From assembly GCF_029714425.1 (NCBI RefSeq), contig NZ_CP121668.1, positions 9,259,501 through 9,323,500 on the forward strand: DNA of 64,000 nt. The letters are read 5' to 3'. Shown piece by piece: positions 61,709-64,000 of the stretch; within the stretch, counting starts at the first letter, position 1; the number at the start of each line of letters is the position of its first letter. The stretch comes from Bradyrhizobium sp. CB2312. Its GTDB lineage: Bacteria > Pseudomonadota > Alphaproteobacteria > Rhizobiales > Xanthobacteraceae. The notes under the pieces are model-generated. The model was not told where the DNA came from. It searched no databases and worked only from the letters and a program-made list of their open reading frames with translations. The position numbers and the translations under genes were made by a program.

Positions 61709-61978
61709 CTATCGCTTGGCCGGAGGGTTCGTATTGTTCCAGTTGGGGACCGAGTTGGTCACACCGACGGACGGCTGATTAGATGTTCCGACCGATGGCG
61801 CGGTGACCGTCCCGACAGTTTGTCCGGAACTTCCAACTGTGCCTTGTTGTGCGGGTACGCCCGGGCTGAGGCGCGTGCCGCTTTGTGAGCCCGCCGACGT
61901 TTGCGCGCTTGCGGCGAGCGGCACAGCCGCCAATCCAAGAGTAACAAGTGTGGCGATAGCGCGTCTTGTTCTTGTCAT
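61709..61978 (-). CDS. Small secreted Ser/Thr/Gly/Pro-rich protein
   Basis: An 89-residue protein starting at 61978 after AAAGGATC. The signal peptide MTRTRRAIATLVTLGLAAVP ends near AQTSAG. The mature part is low in charge and rich in Ser, Thr, Gly, Val (SGQTVGTVTAPSVGTSNQPS, VGVTNSVPNWNNTN), and is probably extended or surface-exposed. It is paralogous to the partial gene at the window end (63785-64000): GSSGQTVGTVTAPS is identical. Function unknown. Confidence 0.75.
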   Translation of the reverse strand: MTRTRRAIATLVTLGLAAVPLAASAQTSAGSQSGTRLSPGVPAQQGTVGSSGQTVGTVTAPSVGTSNQPSVGVTNSVPNWNNTNPPAKR

Positions 61979-62325
61979 GACTGATCCTTTCGAGCGCGGT
62001 CCTTTGATCGCATCGGCCGTTCGGCAGGTCGAACCGCTCGTGCATTGAACGATTGTACAACTCCAAGCCCGCAAAAATGTGCCGCGGCACGATCGTACTG
62101 CGGGGCTCAACACTGCATCACGATGCCGGGAAGCGGCTCTGTCAGACGTGGCGTGAGGCAGAGGCGTTGCTGAGGTATTCTCTTCCGCTCAGGAACGGAT
62201 CGGTCACGGGCTTTTTATCCCTTGTGACCGCCAGCACGGCTGCAACAACGAAGTGTGCACCCCATATCCGCATGGAATGATTTCCATCATCTGATGATGG
62301 ATCGAGGATCATATTGGAGGCCGAC
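61979..62325. other. Intergenic region with a palindrome near its end
   Basis: No gene is accepted in this 347-bp divergent gap; short frames on both strands lack ribosome-binding sites. A 19-bp palindrome at 62283-62301 lies just upstream of the small gene pair. Confidence 0.45.
62283..62301. promoter_or_regulatory. Perfect 19-bp palindrome, candidate operator
   Basis: TCCATCATCTGATGATGGA has nine complementary bases on either side of a central T. It ends 24 bp before the ATG at 62326, so it could be a repressor site over the promoter or 5' leader of the small two-gene unit. Confidence 0.5.
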
Positions 62326-62490
62326 ATGGGCCAGGTTATTCAGTTTGTGTCGAAATCGGAGCGCGAACGTCTTCGCCTCATCCAGGAAGCGCGCGCGATT
62401 TACGACAGCATCTTCCCGCCGGCCGATCCGGCCGGCGATCAGTCGAGCGGAGCCGACGCGCGCCAGAGCGACAGGGGCAACCTCGCATGA
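62326..62490 (+). CDS. Small conserved hypothetical protein (54 residues)
   Basis: A 54-residue protein (starts MGQVIQFVSKSERERLRLIQ, ends RQSDRGNLA) too short for routine gene calls. TTGGAGG precedes its ATG. The N-terminal half forms an amphipathic helix (SKSERERLRLIQEARAIYDS) and the C-terminal half is Pro/Asp-rich (FPPADPAGDQ). It overlaps the next gene by 4 bp (ATGA), supporting both. A DNA- or protein-binding role is possible; no function is known. Confidence 0.7.
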   Translation: MGQVIQFVSKSERERLRLIQEARAIYDSIFPPADPAGDQSSGADARQSDRGNLA

Positions 62491-62696
62491 TCAAGATCAT
62501 CGCCGTGCTTTGCAGCCTCGCCTCTCCGACCAACTGTCACGAGCAGCTCGTCACCAGCTCGGACTTTGCGCAGGTCTCGGTGCAGTCGTGCCTGATGGGC
62601 GCGCCGCAGCTCGCCGAATGGATGAACCAGCATCCGGCCGAGCGCCTGGCAGCCTGGCGCTGCGTGATCGGTCAACAGAACGGCCGGGGCATTTAG
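62487..62696 (+). CDS. Small conserved hypothetical protein with Cys residues
   Basis: A 69-residue protein starting MIKIIAVLCSLASPTNCHEQ at an ATGA overlap with the upstream 54-residue gene. It has four Cys (positions 9, 17, 35 and 58) and a Trp-rich end (AEWMNQHPAERLAAWRC). The first dozen residues are hydrophobic but too short for a certain signal peptide. It may form disulfides if exported. Similar short proteins are known in Bradyrhizobium without function (from memory). Confidence 0.65.
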   Translation: MIKIIAVLCSLASPTNCHEQLVTSSDFAQVSVQSCLMGAPQLAEWMNQHPAERLAAWRCVIGQQNGRGI

Positions 62697-62842
62697 CGGC
62701 GCGAGGCCGCTTTCCCCGAACGGTCCGGCCGTCACGGCTATCGTGACCGGCGACCTTTCGAGCCAGGAACGGCTCGAACACAGTGACGACCATCCATTGC
62801 CGGAGTAACCTGACCTGCACCGTTGGCAGCAGGGGAAATCGG

Positions 62843-63772
62843 ATGGAGGTCGCCAGCCTCGTTCTTCCCGTATTCGCGATCATCGTCACCGGGTGGCTCG
62901 CCGGCGAGTTCGGCTATCTCTCGCGCTCGCTCGCCGATGCGCTGGTGCATTTCGCCTACAACGTGGCGATGCCGGCGCTGCTGATCGTCACCATCGCCCA
63001 GGAGCCGGCGCGCAATCTCTTGGAATGGCGCTTCCTGCTCGCGTTCGGCGGCGGCTCCCTCATCTGCTTCGCGCTGGTCTTCGTCGCCGTTCGCGGAAAG
63101 CATGATCTCGCCAGCAGCACGATCCACGGCATGGCGGCGGCGATGACCAATACCGGGTTCGTCGCGCTGCCGATCCTGCATGCGATCTACGGCCAGCCCG
63201 CCGTCCTGCCCGCCGCGGTGGCGACGGTGTTCGTGGCCGCGGTGATGTTTCCGATCACCGTCATCCTGCTGGAGCGGAACGCGCGCGAGCCTGCGCATTC
63301 CGCCGGCCTCGCAAGGCAGATCCTGCTCAATCCGATGGTGCTGTCGACCCTCATCGGCCTCCTCTGGTCGATCACGGGCTTGCGGATTCCAGCAGCCGTC
63401 GCGGCCTATCTGAACATGATCGCGGCCGCGCTCACGCCCTGCGCGCTGTTTGCCATCGGGCTCGGCCTGTCGGTCGAAGGCCTCCGCTCGAACCTGAAGG
63501 CATCGTTCGCACTCGCCGCCATCAAGCTGGTGATCATGCCGCTGCTCGTCTACGGGCTCTGCGTGATCCTGGGCCTCAATCCGCTCTACACGGTGGCCGC
63601 CGTCATCTGCGCGGCCGTGCCGACGGCGAAGACCGTGTATGTGCTGGCGCACGAGCACAAGGTCGAGGAGAAGCTGGTTGCGGCCACGGTCTCGGTCACG
63701 ACGATGCTGTCGGTCGGAACATTGCTGGTCGCGCTCTACCTGCTCTCGGGCCTCGCCACCGGATCGCGCTGA
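62843..63772 (+). CDS. AEC-family (auxin efflux carrier-type) permease
   Basis: A 309-residue inner-membrane protein with about ten transmembrane segments in two halves. MEVASLVLPVFAIIVTGWLA, FAYNVAMPALLIVTIAQEPA, AAAMTNTGFVALPILHAIYG and AVPTAKTVYVLAHEHKVEEK are typical of the AEC family, whose bacterial members move malonate, malate or similar acids. The start at 62843 (after AGGGGAAATCGG) is preferred to 62783. It appears to be single-gene. Confidence 0.88.
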   Translation: MEVASLVLPVFAIIVTGWLAGEFGYLSRSLADALVHFAYNVAMPALLIVTIAQEPARNLLEWRFLLAFGGGSLICFALVFVAVRGKHDLASSTIHGMAAAMTNTGFVALPILHAIYGQPAVLPAAVATVFVAAVMFPITVILLERNAREPAHSAGLARQILLNPMVLSTLIGLLWSITGLRIPAAVAAYLNMIAAALTPCALFAIGLGLSVEGLRSNLKASFALAAIKLVIMPLLVYGLCVILGLNPLYTVAAVICAAVPTAKTVYVLAHEHKVEEKLVAATVSVTTMLSVGTLLVALYLLSGLATGSR

Positions 63773-63784
63773 TCCACATCGGCG

Positions 63785-64000
63785 CTATCGGGTGGTGTTG
63801 CTCCAGGTCGGCACCGCATTGGTCACGCCGACCGACGGCCAGTTGTACGTTCCGATCGACGGCGCAGTAACCGTGCCGACCGTCTGTCCGGACGAGCCAT
63901 AGGAGGCCTGGGGCTGCGCGACCGGCGCGCCGACGCCACGATAGGTCGGAGCCACCACGCTGGTGCTGTAATGCCGGCTGGACCGGTGCTTCTTCGCTTC
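63785..64000 (-). CDS. Partial secreted Ser/Thr/Gly-rich protein, continues beyond the window
   Basis: Reading leftward from the window end, 71 codons are open to the TAG at 63785-63787. The protein contains GVGAPVAQPQASYGSSGQTV and ends SVGVTNAVPTWSNTTR. GSSGQTVGTVTAPS and SVGVTN are shared with the protein at 61709-61978, so the two are paralogs on the same strand. The N-terminus lies outside the window, so the signal peptide cannot be checked. Confidence 0.75.
   Translation of the reverse strand, partial: EAKKHRSSRHYSTSVVAPTYRGVGAPVAQPQASYGSSGQTVGTVTAPSIGTYNWPSVGVTNAVPTWSNTTR

Noticed and set aside
62142-62327. 61-codon minus-strand frame opposite the small gene leader
   Set aside because: Its internal ATG gives a short hydrophobic stretch, but there is no ribosome-binding site and it overlaps the palindrome and promoter of the small plus-strand genes.

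Overview
The window is high-GC DNA with dense gene packing, many ATGA start/stop overlaps, GTG and TTG starts, and numerous intergenic palindromic repeats. Together with the gene content (several Opp/Dpp and Liv ABC operons, an Irr-like Fur protein, a MddA-like methyltransferase, CHASE2 cyclase, IS110 and IS1182 elements) this points to an alphaproteobacterium of the Bradyrhizobium/Rhodopseudomonas group, most likely a Bradyrhizobium chromosome. No rRNA, tRNA or CRISPR array was found.

Layout. 0.4-10 kb: a minus-strand peptide/amide-type ABC operon (binding protein, two permeases, two ATPases) carrying an amidase and a small AtzG/GatC-like partner between the two ATPase genes. A second, paralogous binding protein is divergent, and the shared promoter region carries two opposed sequences that match the sigma-54 -24/-12 consensus. 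10-22 kb: a CHASE2 adenylate/guanylate cyclase, a 2765-residue FecR/VCBS-type giant surface protein with a type I secretion-like C-terminus, and a divergent LapG-like cysteine protease; I regard this trio as the most interesting system here. 22.3-28.6 kb: an insertion-sequence-rich stretch (IS110-type, IS1182-type) with an L,D-transpeptidase, a small Gly/Pro/Tyr-rich secreted protein and an LprI-like secreted protein. 28.9-35.7 kb: a complete livHMGF-fadD-livK-like operon (branched-chain-type ABC uptake plus acyl-CoA synthetase), probably for a carboxylic acid. 36-38 kb: a two-gene ABC exporter.

38-48 kb: single-gene metabolic and transport functions (acyltransferase 3, exported MBL-fold protein, EamA permease, amidohydrolase, cupin, M29 aminopeptidase, PcaB/adenylosuccinate-lyase-like enzyme). 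48-53 kb: two paralogous winged-helix/TolB-like/TPR regulators flanking a GFA-family protein and a MddA-like S-methyltransferase. 53-56 kb: an Irr paralog without the haem motif, DUF2147 and DUF3313 envelope proteins and a TetR regulator with a TetR-type palindrome in the gap before the lipoprotein gene. 56.5-61.7 kb: a second Opp/Dpp operon with a fused double ATPase. 61.7-64 kb: small secreted and small cytosolic genes, an AEC-family permease, and a partial gene running off the window end.

Palindromic repeats occupy nearly every gap between operon genes, including the gap between binding protein and permease in both Opp operons, and may tune expression within the operons.
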